DNA of 64,000 nucleotides from 54-19 sp038210655 (GCA_038210655.1 JBBQWM010000026.1:17399-81398); one strand, 5' to 3'. Shown: positions 42,821-52,688, numbered from the stretch's first letter. The notes: generated from the sequence alone by a model not told the origin. A program made the numbers and translations.

Positions 42821-42825
42821 AGCGC

Positions 42826-45669
42826 TTACTTCAAACTGCGCCACATGATTTTGACCAGCCAACCGCTCATCCAGCCGTCCGAGGCCAGTTTTTCGAGCCA
42901 GTCGAGGGCTACTTCGGCCCGACCCGCCGGATAATCGAGGTCTTGCGCCCCGATCAAGGTCGCCAGTTCAGTATCTTCCTTGAGCCGGAAGAAAGTAGCC
43001 GGTTTGTTGGACGAAACGAACCGCCACAACGAGGCTCGCTCTTTGCGGACACTGGCCTCCGGCAAACTGGCCGGGATCGGAACCAGTTCGAGCGAAGTAT
43101 AGCAACTGGCAAAGCCCAACATACGCTGTTTCCAGGCCGGACGCTCTTTGAACTGGAAGTACCACACCGGCACAAATAGCTCGCTCGGCCCCTGCAAATA
43201 GCGTTCAGGTAGCACACTATCCTCAAAATCGCGCACGATAGCAGCAATAGTCGTTTCCAGGCCGCGATGCAGTTGTTTGGCCTCATCCAGCAAACGGTCG
43301 GCCCGACTGATGTGCCGCCGGAGTAGCTTGTCGGCAGTGTTGCCCATTTCGCCCAGGTCGTTAGCACCAGTCTTGAGCAATTTCAACACATCGTCTTTTT
43401 CTTCGGCTAAACCATCGATATGACCCCGAATCCGCTTGATCCGAGCGGTTTTCAACTCTTCCAGCTTTTCCGACATCTTCTTGAGCTTCTGGCTCAACTC
43501 GTAGAGCTTAATTGCCGCATCGGTCTTAACTTGTTCGGTTTCAGCTTTATTCTTATCGAGGTTGGTTCGCAACTGGGTCAGTTCTTCGGATAAGACCGAA
43601 AGCTGATCTTCGGTGCGAGTGATAGAACCGGCCAGCCCGCCCAATTCTTCTAACTCACGTTGCAAGCCTGCCGCCTGGTCGTAGATGTTTTGGAAAGTAG
43701 TCGGACGGGCCATTTCCGGGCTGTGCGGAGCCGAAACCAAACTGCTATGCAGCGAAGTGGCGACCTGGCTCAAACCCAGTAAATATTCCTGCGCTTCTTG
43801 CAACCGGCTACTGTGCGAAGCCGACAGCCCCAAACTGCGAATAGTGGCTTCCACCGCACACCACCGCCGGTTGAGCCGCTCGAAGTCGCTGGTTGTATCC
43901 AGATAGACCCCAACCGCATCGCTTACATCGCCTGCCAGCGCCAACAATTGACCGCTCTGCTTGAAATTAATCAGGTTGCCCAGATAAGTCGTAGCTTGCC
44001 ATTTAGTGCCAGCCGAAATTTGCGCTTCGAGCCGGGCCAGTTCGTCCAACGGGTCAAGCCGCACACGGGCGAAACGGTTGAGGGCGCTATTGACCGCATT
44101 GGTCGCCAACCGGGTCTCGGCCCGTAATTCGGCTAGTTGTTGCGAACATTCCTCGGTCGTCAGAGCCGACGGCTCTTCCGGGTAATCCGAGCGAAAATAA
44201 GGAACCGGCGGAAGCGAGTAGGAACGACGTACTAATTCGCTCAATTGGGATTTCAGGCTGGCATAGCGGCTATCGGTCGAATTTTCGAGCCGAAGCCGCT
44301 GATCGTTCAGCCCCTTAAATTCGGCCTGTGACAGGGCCTGCTCGTCGGCCCGCTCATCCAGCACCCGTTCCAGACCAATCCGCTCTCGTTCGAGCTTTTC
44401 CAGCACCGTATCGCGCCGCGACTCGATTACCTCGCGCTGGGCCTGGTAAAATTTTTCGAGTTGCTCAGCATAAAAAGTAGTGTCCGCCACCAGTTGAGCA
44501 GTTGGCCCCTGGATTTCTTCTTCCAGAGTCAAAGCCGTCCGCTCGTAGCCTAACTTGACCTGATCCTCCGACTCTTTGTAGCGGGCTTGCAACCCACCGT
44601 TAAAAGCCCGCTCCCGTTCGGCTCGATCCCGCCAGCGTTCGACCTCGGTTCCGACCAGCGAAAAATTCTCGCCGACCCGCACGGCAATCTGACGGTGCAA
44701 GGGGGCGGCGGCCGGTTCTACGCTCACCTTCATCAGGGCCGTATCGGTACCTTCGGCCTTCATGCTGGCGTAGGCTTCTACCCCGTAGGCCAGGTCTTTC
44801 AAATCGAGGGGGGTATTGAGGTGTTGCATACCAAGCGGTAACGAGGCCAGCGCAAGATCGGCGACATCGGCTTGCCCCAATTCTTCAAGCTCGACCCGGT
44901 CGAGTACACTCGTGCGGTCGCGGGCGATAAAAGGAGTTTGCATATTCTCCGGGCGCGAAGTTAGAATAGGGGTAATTAGCTCCGAAAGATCGTTAAGCGT
45001 TTGTTTCTTGCGTTCGGTATCCTCGGCGTTATTTTGATGATCGGCCCGGCTACCCATCTCGTAACTGTCTTGATAAAGTGTAAAAAAGCTATCCCGCAGG
45101 GCCAAAAAGTTGGGCGGTTGGACGGCTGCATCGCACCATGTAATACCACCTCGCGCTAATGGCACCGAGACCAACCGCCGGTAGACCCGTCCAAAAGAAA
45201 CCACTTTTGGCAAAGTCAGCCAGCAATAAATCATAAAACCGACCCAGCCGATCAGGACTATCGCCAGTAGCCAGAAAAATATTCCGGCCCAACCCTGGTT
45301 CAAAATTGCGCCCATCAGCCCGACCAGCAAAGCAACCAGGGCCAGCGAAGGTAGCCCTATCAAGCCCAACCGCCGCCAGTGCCACCAGGCGGCCCGCCGT
45401 CGTTCGTATTCGTAGGCCAGCACCGCCGCATCCTGGGCGGCATCTCCTACCAGATTATCGCCGCTAAGTTTTACCCGAAAGCCGACCGGCGGAATACCCG
45501 GCCCTACCGCTACCAGAGCGCTCGATTCCGAGCCTCCCGGAACGTCGTGGGGGTGGCTATTGCCATTAGCTTTGGGTTGGTCGTTCAGACGGCCAAATTC
45601 CTCATCTCGAAAGCTTTGCGAATTTGACTCCGAGCCAGGTCGTTGTGCATATGGGTCAATTGGTATCAT
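42826..45669 (-). CDS. Large coiled-coil membrane protein, unknown function
   Basis: 947 residues. Polar N-terminus, two adjacent membrane helices (IGLPSLALVALLVGLMGAIL and FFWLLAIVLIGWVGFMIYCW, about 104-150), then a long cytoplasmic region rich in heptads (about 340-480 and 640-800: EEIQGPTAQLVADTTFYAEQ, EQVKTDAAIKLYELSQKLKK, MSEKLEELKTARIKRIRGHI) and a globular C-terminal part. No enzyme motif found. Last gene after the DUF2085 and bactofilin-like genes, so it may be part of a membrane-associated scaffold or cell-envelope organiser; that is inference. Confidence 0.8.
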   Translation of the reverse strand: MIPIDPYAQRPGSESNSQSFRDEEFGRLNDQPKANGNSHPHDVPGGSESSALVAVGPGIPPVGFRVKLSGDNLVGDAAQDAAVLAYEYERRRAAWWHWRRLGLIGLPSLALVALLVGLMGAILNQGWAGIFFWLLAIVLIGWVGFMIYCWLTLPKVVSFGRVYRRLVSVPLARGGITWCDAAVQPPNFLALRDSFFTLYQDSYEMGSRADHQNNAEDTERKKQTLNDLSELITPILTSRPENMQTPFIARDRTSVLDRVELEELGQADVADLALASLPLGMQHLNTPLDLKDLAYGVEAYASMKAEGTDTALMKVSVEPAAAPLHRQIAVRVGENFSLVGTEVERWRDRAERERAFNGGLQARYKESEDQVKLGYERTALTLEEEIQGPTAQLVADTTFYAEQLEKFYQAQREVIESRRDTVLEKLERERIGLERVLDERADEQALSQAEFKGLNDQRLRLENSTDSRYASLKSQLSELVRRSYSLPPVPYFRSDYPEEPSALTTEECSQQLAELRAETRLATNAVNSALNRFARVRLDPLDELARLEAQISAGTKWQATTYLGNLINFKQSGQLLALAGDVSDAVGVYLDTTSDFERLNRRWCAVEATIRSLGLSASHSSRLQEAQEYLLGLSQVATSLHSSLVSAPHSPEMARPTTFQNIYDQAAGLQRELEELGGLAGSITRTEDQLSVLSEELTQLRTNLDKNKAETEQVKTDAAIKLYELSQKLKKMSEKLEELKTARIKRIRGHIDGLAEEKDDVLKLLKTGANDLGEMGNTADKLLRRHISRADRLLDEAKQLHRGLETTIAAIVRDFEDSVLPERYLQGPSELFVPVWYFQFKERPAWKQRMLGFASCYTSLELVPIPASLPEASVRKERASLWRFVSSNKPATFFRLKEDTELATLIGAQDLDYPAGRAEVALDWLEKLASDGWMSGWLVKIMWRSLK

Positions 45670-45738
45670 TCAAGTATCCTTATTGTGTGGCTACCTAATT
45701 ATGGGCCTACCTACTCAATTTTTCCGATTGCGTTACGC

Positions 45739-46593
45739 TTATTTTTCCAGCTTCGCCAATTCTGCTACTAGATTTTCCAGTTCAGCATCGGTCAGGGTGG
45801 TCAGAATGATCGACAAACCCTGAAGCTGGGCCGGAGAAGCGGTAGCAGCGCGGACTAGCCGGAAATCGCCCTGATCGTCCCGACCCTGGAAAAATTTCTG
45901 GCGGTCGAGCCGAACTTCGACATCGGCTAACCAAATTGGCACATCAACCTCGATGTCACCACTTTTTGCTATAATCAGGCCCGCTTCCAGGCGGATGGCA
46001 TCCATTGTAGGATCGCCCAGTAAGCTCATTTTGGTGGAAGCGTAAAGGGTTTGAGCATCAACCCGGCCCTGGCTTGATAGACCACCCCGGCTATAAACCG
46101 GGCCTTCGATGTAGACCGGCCCAATTAGTCGGACTTCGCTACCGATAGCGGCCCCTTCCACCCGGCTACCTTTGCCGATTTCTAAAGCACCGCCACTGAC
46201 CACGCTACCCTCGATCACGCAGCTTGGCCCGATCTGGACTTCCGAGCGTCCATAGACACAGCCACGCACCCGCACTTCGCTTTCCAACAGCACTTTGTCT
46301 CCGAAAATATCGCCATTGACTACACGCGGGCCGCGTAAGCGCAGGGGTATATTCAATTCTTCTTTAGTGCCGGGATGCAAAAGTTCGCCTGGCCCCTCGG
46401 CAGGCGGCACTTCAACCGGCGGATTGGGGTTATTGCGTAGTAAATCCAAATCGAAATTAGGGTCGATCTCAGCCACAAATTCAAAAAATTCTAGCTGGAA
46501 CTCCACCAAATTATGCTCGAAATCGGGTCGAGCAGGAGGGTTAGACTGAGCGGCCCGCGCCGATAAAGAAGGTTGCTGTGTGGAAAAACTCAT
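45739..46593 (-). CDS. Bactofilin-like/polymer-forming beta-helix protein
   Basis: 284 residues. From about 85 to 190 it has a run of short hydrophobic strands with glycines typical of right-handed beta-helices: NGDIFGDKVLLESEVRVRGC, VYGRSEVQIGPSCVIEGSVV, GGALEIGKGSRVEGAAIGSE. This is the pattern of bactofilins and other polymer-forming proteins. N- and C-terminal extensions are longer than in plain bactofilins and the end is helical (TDAELENLVAELAKLEK). It probably polymerises at the membrane next to the coiled-coil protein encoded downstream. Confidence 0.72.
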   Translation of the reverse strand: MSFSTQQPSLSARAAQSNPPARPDFEHNLVEFQLEFFEFVAEIDPNFDLDLLRNNPNPPVEVPPAEGPGELLHPGTKEELNIPLRLRGPRVVNGDIFGDKVLLESEVRVRGCVYGRSEVQIGPSCVIEGSVVSGGALEIGKGSRVEGAAIGSEVRLIGPVYIEGPVYSRGGLSSQGRVDAQTLYASTKMSLLGDPTMDAIRLEAGLIIAKSGDIEVDVPIWLADVEVRLDRQKFFQGRDDQGDFRLVRAATASPAQLQGLSIILTTLTDAELENLVAELAKLEK

Positions 46594-46621
46594 GAGCCTT
46601 TGGTCTCTCCTGACTTATAAA

Positions 46622-47488
46622 TTATAAAGAACCTGGAACACCTGCGACTGCAATACGAAAAAGGGCAAATAAACCCATTTGCCCCAGACTGACCAGAAGT
46701 ACCAGTGTTGCCGGTGCGAACAGGCCCAGGCCACCTTCGACCCGGTTCTCGCGCCGCAACATTACTGCCAAAATTATCCAATTGAACATAACGAGCATTA
46801 CCACTACGCCACCGACAGCCAGCAACGAAAGCGGCCAGAATAAGAATCCCCAACCCGAAAGCGTACCAAGTACATATAATCCGGCAACTATTAGCACATA
46901 ACCAATTTCACGCCCGCGCCGGAAAGTGGGGGTCAGGTAGCCACGCCGCCAGATTGTCAGGCTAAAGACTGGCAAGATCAGCCCGGCCATGCCCACCCCG
47001 CTAACCGCCCCGGTGAGCAGCCGAAGCCAGTTTTGCGGCTCGTAAAACGTGGGCCAACCAACATCCCAGGCGGTCGAGTTCAGGCCATCGACGGCCATTA
47101 CCACGATCATCCCGACCAGTGTTACCGTCAGCCAACGGCTTGGCATTTGGAGCGCCCGACCACGCCCGACCAGCCACAAGGCGATCAGAGTAATCAGATA
47201 GCCCGCGAAAATACCGACCATCCGAGCTTCGAGTGGCATCTGCTGCCCCTCAAAAAAATAGGAGTGACCAGGCCGTTGAGGGCAAATCCCGGTATTAAGC
47301 AAGGTCAGCTTTTCGAGCAAATTGCCCGGCAACCCAAAAGTCAAGCCTAGCAAAGCCAGGCCAACTACCCCCGCCAGTACCAAACCCAACCGCGTTGAGC
47401 GGTCGCGTTCGACTCCGGCAGGCGTGGCACTCTGGCCCGACCCAAGTTCTACAATTGGCGTAACCGACTTTTCACTACTTGTCGCCAT
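46622..47488 (-). CDS. DUF2085-like membrane protein lacking cysteine motif
   Basis: 288 residues, seven or so membrane helices. The DUF2085 layout is visible: LLNTGICPQRPGHSYFFEGQ, QMPLEARMVGIFAGYLITLI, VDGLNSTAWDVGWPTFYEPQ, NWLRLLTGAVSGVGMAGLIL. Where typical members have CHQRP and PxCARCTG, this one has CPQRP and PLEARMVG, losing the CxxC and His. First gene of the operon with the bactofilin-like and coiled-coil genes (gaps of 28 and 69 bases). Confidence 0.82.
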   Translation of the reverse strand: MATSSEKSVTPIVELGSGQSATPAGVERDRSTRLGLVLAGVVGLALLGLTFGLPGNLLEKLTLLNTGICPQRPGHSYFFEGQQMPLEARMVGIFAGYLITLIALWLVGRGRALQMPSRWLTVTLVGMIVVMAVDGLNSTAWDVGWPTFYEPQNWLRLLTGAVSGVGMAGLILPVFSLTIWRRGYLTPTFRRGREIGYVLIVAGLYVLGTLSGWGFLFWPLSLLAVGGVVVMLVMFNWIILAVMLRRENRVEGGLGLFAPATLVLLVSLGQMGLFALFRIAVAGVPGSL

Positions 47489-47546
47489 CTATCTCAAACA
47501 CTCCGGATACCGGCCTTGAGCAGGAAGCCGCTAACCTTTTGCCATC

Positions 47547-48425
47547 TTAAAAATAGCGTTTTACGATCAGACCCAGTTTTTCGACAGTAGTAGATGGAAT
47601 GAGAGAACGTTGCGTCATAATGGCGGTTGCCAGGGCCTCCCCACAACCGCATTTCAAAGTTGTGCTATCGAGACCGGCCACCTTCGGAACGAACTGGCGA
47701 ATAATCTCTTTGGAGCGGGCTACATTTTTATGCAAATTAGCCACTACCATTTCGACTGTAACGCTTTCGTGACCATCACGCCAGCAATCATAATCGGTAG
47801 CACAGGCTAACAGGACATAATGTATTTCAGCTTCACGAGCCAGTTTCGCTTCGGGAATTGCGGTCATTCCAATTATATCAACTCCCCATTTTCTATATAT
47901 AGTACTTTCGGCCCGTGTCGAGAATTGTGGCCCCTCCATACAGATGTAAGTACCACCATTGTGCGTGGTGGCTCCGGCTTCCTGAGCTACTTCGTATAAC
48001 ACCGGGCGCAAGCTCTGGCAGAACGGCTCGGCAAAAGGGATATGCCCAACGATCCCACTCTGATCGGCAAAATAAGAGCGCACTCGCGCTGTCGTTCGGT
48101 CGAAGATCTGGTCGGGTACTACCAGATCAAGCGGCGCGATCTCTTCTTTCATCGAGCCGACCGCGCTAACCGACAGCAAATATTCAACTCCTAGCATTTT
48201 GAAAGCATAAATATTAGCCCGCACCGGCAGATCGGTCGGCGAAATGCGATGACCGCGCCCGTGCCGAGGCAAGAACGCCACCGCCACGCCCTCCAACTTC
48301 CCGACTATCAGGGCATCGCTGGGCTTACCCCAGGGCGTATCCGGGTAAAATTCCTCTACTTCGGTCAGACCGTCGATCTGGTATAGACCGCTCCCACCGA
48401 TTACACCTACTTTTGCCTGTGGCAT
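47547..48425 (-). CDS. mtnP: 5'-methylthioadenosine phosphorylase
   Basis: 292 residues from the ATG at 48425, after TAGGAGTTAGAG. PNP/MTAP family: VGVIGGSGLYQIDGLTEVEE, FLPRHGRGHRISPTDLPVRA, YICMEGPQFSTRAESTIYRK and GMTAIPEAKLAREAEIHYVL. Phosphorolyses methylthioadenosine to adenine and methylthioribose-1-phosphate in methionine salvage. Nineteen bases after rbfA, so co-transcribed with it. Confidence 0.96.
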   Translation of the reverse strand: MPQAKVGVIGGSGLYQIDGLTEVEEFYPDTPWGKPSDALIVGKLEGVAVAFLPRHGRGHRISPTDLPVRANIYAFKMLGVEYLLSVSAVGSMKEEIAPLDLVVPDQIFDRTTARVRSYFADQSGIVGHIPFAEPFCQSLRPVLYEVAQEAGATTHNGGTYICMEGPQFSTRAESTIYRKWGVDIIGMTAIPEAKLAREAEIHYVLLACATDYDCWRDGHESVTVEMVVANLHKNVARSKEIIRQFVPKVAGLDSTTLKCGCGEALATAIMTQRSLIPSTTVEKLGLIVKRYF

Positions 48426-48443
48426 CACTCTAACTCCTACCTC

Positions 48444-48836
48444 TTACTCCTGAACCTGGGGAACTTCACTGCCTTGCAAAGTCTGTTGCGCTTTTTGTTC
48501 GTCTTCCAACTGCTTCAAAAGCCGCTGGATTTTATCACCATGCTCCATCGCTGCATCGAAAACGAAATGGAGTTGAGGCGTATAACGGATCGTAAGCTTA
48601 TGCGCCAGTTCACGCCGCACATAGCTACTGGCTCGCTTTAATACTTCCAACGACTCGATCTTGGCCTGCTCATCGCCCATCACGCTAAAAAAAACCTTTG
48701 CGTGCTTTAAGTCAGGGCTAACTTCCACCCGCGTCACGGTCACGAAACCCAAACGCGGGTCTTTTAATTCGCGCTGGATCGTCTCGCTGACTTTCTCTTT
48801 GATCGCTTCCGCTACCTGTTCTGTCCGTCTACTCAT
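48444..48836 (-). CDS. rbfA: Ribosome-binding factor A
   Basis: 130 residues, KH-like fold: RTEQVAEAIKEKVSETIQRE, LKDPRLGFVTVTRVEVSPDL, KHAKVFFSV and LTIRYTPQLHFVFDAAMEHG. Needed for 30S maturation and 16S 5'-end processing. Usually next to infB or truB; here it precedes mtnP. Confidence 0.97.
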   Translation of the reverse strand: MSRRTEQVAEAIKEKVSETIQRELKDPRLGFVTVTRVEVSPDLKHAKVFFSVMGDEQAKIESLEVLKRASSYVRRELAHKLTIRYTPQLHFVFDAAMEHGDKIQRLLKQLEDEQKAQQTLQGSEVPQVQE

Positions 48837-48949
48837 CTAATTTCCAGGGGCTTTCTACAAAATTTATCACTCCAAAATTGCCAACACCATTGCCAACAAC
48901 TATGTATATAATTATAACATATCGGCATTATAACACACTAGCCAGCCGC

Positions 48950-48982
48950 CCAAAATAAAAGCGCCCCGTTTGTGCCGGGGCG
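48950..48982 (-). terminator. Intrinsic terminator of the GT-C gene
   Basis: On the minus strand CGCCCCG (48982-48976) pairs with CGGGGCG (48968-48962), loop of 7, then CTTTTATTTT. Confidence 0.85.
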
Positions 48983-49002
48983 GTAAGATGGGGTCAGGCC
49001 GG

Positions 49003-51126
49003 TCAGCCCTGGCTACTGGTCGCACCAACCAATTGCGAATCGTCTCCCAAAGAGGCGGCAGGCGCTTTCTCCTTAACCACAAAACGCCACAGGTAGAAGC
49101 CTAGCATATAGACAAAGACGGCAATCGTCGCCCAGGAGAGGGCGTAGGGCAACCAGTCCCAACTATCCTGGACCAGTTTGTTCCAGAGATAAAAATTGTC
49201 GGGAACCTGTAAAAAGCGGCGGGTCGGAATACGCGATATTATCAACTGACCGAGCGAGATCAGGCTCAGCAGTAGCCAGGGTTTACTGGCCCGACGGTCG
49301 TAGAGAGTTGCCAGACCCATAAAAGGCAGGGCATAAAAGGGGTAGCGTTCGTGCATCTTGATCGCAAAGATAAAGCAGACCATTATCGCCAGAGCAATCG
49401 CCAAGCTCGTATCGCGCTCGTGAGCGCCTTTGAACCAGGTGAGGGCCGCTAACAACCCGTATACCGCCACAATGATCGCAAAGCCGACCAGTACCACCAC
49501 TTGCGACCGGGTGGTGGTGTAATTGAGAATGTGGGGTAGGTTGTAAGCTCGCACGCCCGAAAAATCGAGATTATCGCCCGCCAGTTGGCCTTGCAGCCAG
49601 AACTGGTTGACAAAGCTATCCCACGAGAAACCAAAGGCGGCGGCCCCCGCAATAAAAGCCGACCCCAACCCGACCAGGGCCGCTGGAAGGCTGCGCTTAA
49701 AACCTTCCCGGCGGAGCGCGATCAGGCCGATCAGCGGCAAGGCAAAGATAGCTTGCGGCTTGAAAATAAGCGCCCCACTCCCCGCCAGTATCCCCGAATA
49801 GCGCCGTCCGGCGTAAAGCAAAGTAAAGGACAGCAAAAGCAAAAGAGCCAGCCCGGCATCAATCTGGCCCCAGATGACCGGGTTGTACAGGATAGCGCTG
49901 TTAAAACAGAACATAACCAGGGTTGCACCAAGCTGTTCTGAGCTAAAAGACTGGCCTTTGCGCCGGGCAAACCGCCAGACCACATAAACCATCACCAGCA
50001 GCGCCAGCGAGACAATCGCCTTTAGAAAGGGCGTATTACCTTGCAAACCGAGCGGATAGGCGATCCAGCTATAAACCCAGAAGAAATAGGGAGCCATCGG
50101 CAAATAGTTGAGCGAGGGAGAGTTGTTGTAAATATTGAAGGGGCCGTAGTTGTGGACATCCCGCGACCAGAGGTGATGATAGTTTACATCGTCGGGATAG
50201 GATAGGCTATAAAGAAAAAACCCAATTATCGCGGCGGTCGCCAATAAAATCGGCCCGATTTCAGCCCGCCGCTTGAGCCGCCCGATAAGCGGCAAACTTT
50301 CGCGCTGCCAGAGCCAACTGCTGCCGACTACCACAACCGCGCACAAGAGGGCCAGCCAGCTATAGGGCCGAAGGTAGGCGCTCATCGTTCCGCCCACCAA
50401 TGAAAGCGGCAGCAGGGTAAAAGCCAACTCGAACCAGCCAAGCCGCACCCGCCAGGCCCAAATCAATATGCCAAAAAACAGCACAAAGGTAGCCGGGATA
50501 AAAGGCTGGGGCCAGATGTAACGTCCGTAGCGACTGGCCTTTGTCTCGATCTCGAAGCCGCGCAACCGCACCCCCAACTCGCGGGCATCTCCCTTGATAG
50601 TAAAGCTGTTGCTCTTGATCTGGATATTAGCCCCTTCATCGTCCTCGGTCGTCGAAGGTAGCACGACGATATATTTATTAAAGCCGGGCTGATTGGGGTC
50701 GAAATCGTAGACCGCTAATTGGGACAGGAAATTGCCGTCGTCATCCAGCAGATTGACCTCGACACGGGCGGGCGCTACTCCGGCAGGCCGGGCCAGCGAC
50801 ATTTCGAGGGTTAGATAGAGCGGTACATTGCGGGGTATTTTGGTCAGCCGCAAGGCCGAGATCGGCGGTGCGCCGGGCGCGGTCGAAGCGGGACGAGTCC
50901 AGGAGTAGTAGAAAGCCGTTTGACCAGCACTGGCGGGAACTTGCTCGAAACGATGAAAGCTGTAATAGCCCGGCAGATCGTTCATTTCTTCTACGCCATG
51001 CCCAAACTTTTTGAACTGGTACATGGTAAAGAGCAGCAGGCCCACCGCCAGCAACCCCAGCCCAATATAGGCCAGCCAATCGCTTTTAGGCCTACCAGCC
51101 CCCCAGCGCAAGAATAGGTCTTTCAC
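49003..51126 (-). CDS. GT-C-type membrane glycosyltransferase
   Basis: 707 residues, GTG start. One N-terminal helix, an exported beta-rich domain of about 170 residues (SALRLTKIPRNVPLYLTLEM to VRLRGFEIETKAS), then about twelve membrane helices. The loop SYPDDVNYHHLWSRDVHNYG with acidic residues follows the GT-C pattern, as does NPVIWGQIDAGLALLLLLSF. Likely transfers a sugar from a polyprenyl-phosphate donor outside the membrane; donor and acceptor unknown. The inserted extracytoplasmic domain between helices 1 and 2 is unusual. Confidence 0.82.
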   Translation of the reverse strand: MKDLFLRWGAGRPKSDWLAYIGLGLLAVGLLLFTMYQFKKFGHGVEEMNDLPGYYSFHRFEQVPASAGQTAFYYSWTRPASTAPGAPPISALRLTKIPRNVPLYLTLEMSLARPAGVAPARVEVNLLDDDGNFLSQLAVYDFDPNQPGFNKYIVVLPSTTEDDEGANIQIKSNSFTIKGDARELGVRLRGFEIETKASRYGRYIWPQPFIPATFVLFFGILIWAWRVRLGWFELAFTLLPLSLVGGTMSAYLRPYSWLALLCAVVVVGSSWLWQRESLPLIGRLKRRAEIGPILLATAAIIGFFLYSLSYPDDVNYHHLWSRDVHNYGPFNIYNNSPSLNYLPMAPYFFWVYSWIAYPLGLQGNTPFLKAIVSLALLVMVYVVWRFARRKGQSFSSEQLGATLVMFCFNSAILYNPVIWGQIDAGLALLLLLSFTLLYAGRRYSGILAGSGALIFKPQAIFALPLIGLIALRREGFKRSLPAALVGLGSAFIAGAAAFGFSWDSFVNQFWLQGQLAGDNLDFSGVRAYNLPHILNYTTTRSQVVVLVGFAIIVAVYGLLAALTWFKGAHERDTSLAIALAIMVCFIFAIKMHERYPFYALPFMGLATLYDRRASKPWLLLSLISLGQLIISRIPTRRFLQVPDNFYLWNKLVQDSWDWLPYALSWATIAVFVYMLGFYLWRFVVKEKAPAASLGDDSQLVGATSSQG

Positions 51127-51227
51127 AATCCGCCGCCACCCGGTTTCGATTTATTATTTGCAGTTTGAAAGCAGTTCTTCATGCCCGTATCTTAACACAA
51201 GCTCAGGCTCGCTTCAAACTTTGGTAC

Positions 51228-51264
51228 AATAAAAAAGATGAGAGGTCTCAAAACCTCCCATCTT
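51228..51264 (-). terminator. Intrinsic terminator of the citrate synthase gene
   Basis: On the minus strand AAGATGGGAGGT (51264-51253) pairs with ACCTCTCATCTT (51246-51235), one G-U pair, followed by TTTTTATTG. Confidence 0.88.
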
Positions 51265-51299
51265 GTATATTTTCACAAAACGGAGTGACAACCAACCGA

Positions 51300-52469
51300 T
51301 TAGGGCCGCTCATCGATAGGGATATAGTGCTGATCGACCGGGCCGATGTAGTCGGCGCGGGGGCGGATCAGGCGGTTATCGGCGTACTGCTCCAGAATGT
51401 GGGCCAGCCAGCCCGAAATACGGCTGGTAGCAAAAACCGGTGTAAAGAGGTCAATCGGGATGCCCAACATATAGTAGACGCTGGCGGAGTAGAAATCGAC
51501 GTTGGGTAACAGTCCTTTTTCGTGTACTATCATATCGTCGATCCGCACCGACATATCGTACCAACGGGTATCACCATTGAGTTTGCCGAGTTCCTCGCTC
51601 ATGCGGCGGAGGTGTTTGGCGCGGGGGTCACCATTCTTGTAGACGCGATGACCAAAGCCCATGATTTTTTCTTTGTTCGACAGAGCATCTTCAATAAATT
51701 TATCGAGATTATCCATCGAGCCAATTTTGAGCAGCATCCGCATGACGGCTTCGTTTGCGCCACCGTGCAGCGGCCCTTTGAGGGTTCCAATGGCACTAAC
51801 TACCCCGCTGTGCATATCGGCCAGGGTCGAAACGGTTTCGCGGGCGGCAAAAGTCGAAGCATTTAATTCGTGGTCGGCGTGCAAGACCAGGGCTGTATCA
51901 ATCGCTTTGACCGCAACCGGGTCAGGTTCGGTGCCGTTGAGCATATAGACGAAATTAGCGGCAATCGACAGGTCGGGCCGGGGAGCAATCGGTTCCTTAC
52001 CCTGCCGAGCGCGACCAATTGCACAGACGACCGCCGGAATTTGAGCCGTTAATCGAATTGCTTTTCTCAAATTGGCTTCACTGGACATACCAGCCGTATC
52101 CGGATCATAGAGGCCCAGGGCCGATACAGCCGTGCGGAGCGCATCCATTGGATGAGTTTCTTTGGGGAAGGCTTTGATCCATTCTAAAATCTGGGAAGGA
52201 ATAAGGCCACCGGCCCTCAACTGGCTATTCAGGTGATCTAATTCGGCTCGATTGGGTAATTTGGCATACCACAAAAGATAAACTACTTCTTCATAGCTGG
52301 CGTTTTCGGCCAATTCGTCGATGCCGATACCCCGGTAAGTCAGGACACTCCCAATAATCGAGCTAATGCCCGACTCGAGAGCCACTACTCCTTCTAACCC
52401 CTTCGACCCTTTGTCAGCGGGTTTAGCCGCCGCCTCAGTCGCGCTCTTCTCAAGTTTTTCAACCGACAT
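51300..52469 (-). CDS. Citrate synthase
   Basis: 389 residues, GAGGGAG ribosome site. Type II short citrate synthase: GLEGVVALESGISSIIGSVL, LTYRGIGIDELAENASYEEV, HADHELNASTFAARET and LKGPLHGGANEAVM (substrate His), MGFGHRVYKNGDPRAKHL (second His) and the Asp in NVDFYSASVYYMLGIPIDLF. Condenses oxaloacetate and acetyl-CoA at the head of the TCA cycle; a 2-methylcitrate synthase role cannot be ruled out by sequence. Monocistronic with its own terminator. The 52470-52911 gap upstream holds the palindromic element at 52689. Confidence 0.96.
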   Translation of the reverse strand: MSVEKLEKSATEAAAKPADKGSKGLEGVVALESGISSIIGSVLTYRGIGIDELAENASYEEVVYLLWYAKLPNRAELDHLNSQLRAGGLIPSQILEWIKAFPKETHPMDALRTAVSALGLYDPDTAGMSSEANLRKAIRLTAQIPAVVCAIGRARQGKEPIAPRPDLSIAANFVYMLNGTEPDPVAVKAIDTALVLHADHELNASTFAARETVSTLADMHSGVVSAIGTLKGPLHGGANEAVMRMLLKIGSMDNLDKFIEDALSNKEKIMGFGHRVYKNGDPRAKHLRRMSEELGKLNGDTRWYDMSVRIDDMIVHEKGLLPNVDFYSASVYYMLGIPIDLFTPVFATSRISGWLAHILEQYADNRLIRPRADYIGPVDQHYIPIDERP

Positions 52470-52688
52470 TGGTTTACTCCCTCTTACATTTGTTTTAATA
52501 TAACCTGTCAGATTAAAAACGCTTTTAACCTTGTTTTCGGCGGCGTTCCTACGGCATTCCCGACCGGCAGTCAGATTGTCGCTTGTGATAATTATAACCT
52601 AAAAGCGCCTTCCCTACAACGCGCCTGCATAAGAGTCTTCTATCCTTTTAACAGTTAAACTTTATGCAGCTTATAAGCTTTTGCTACT

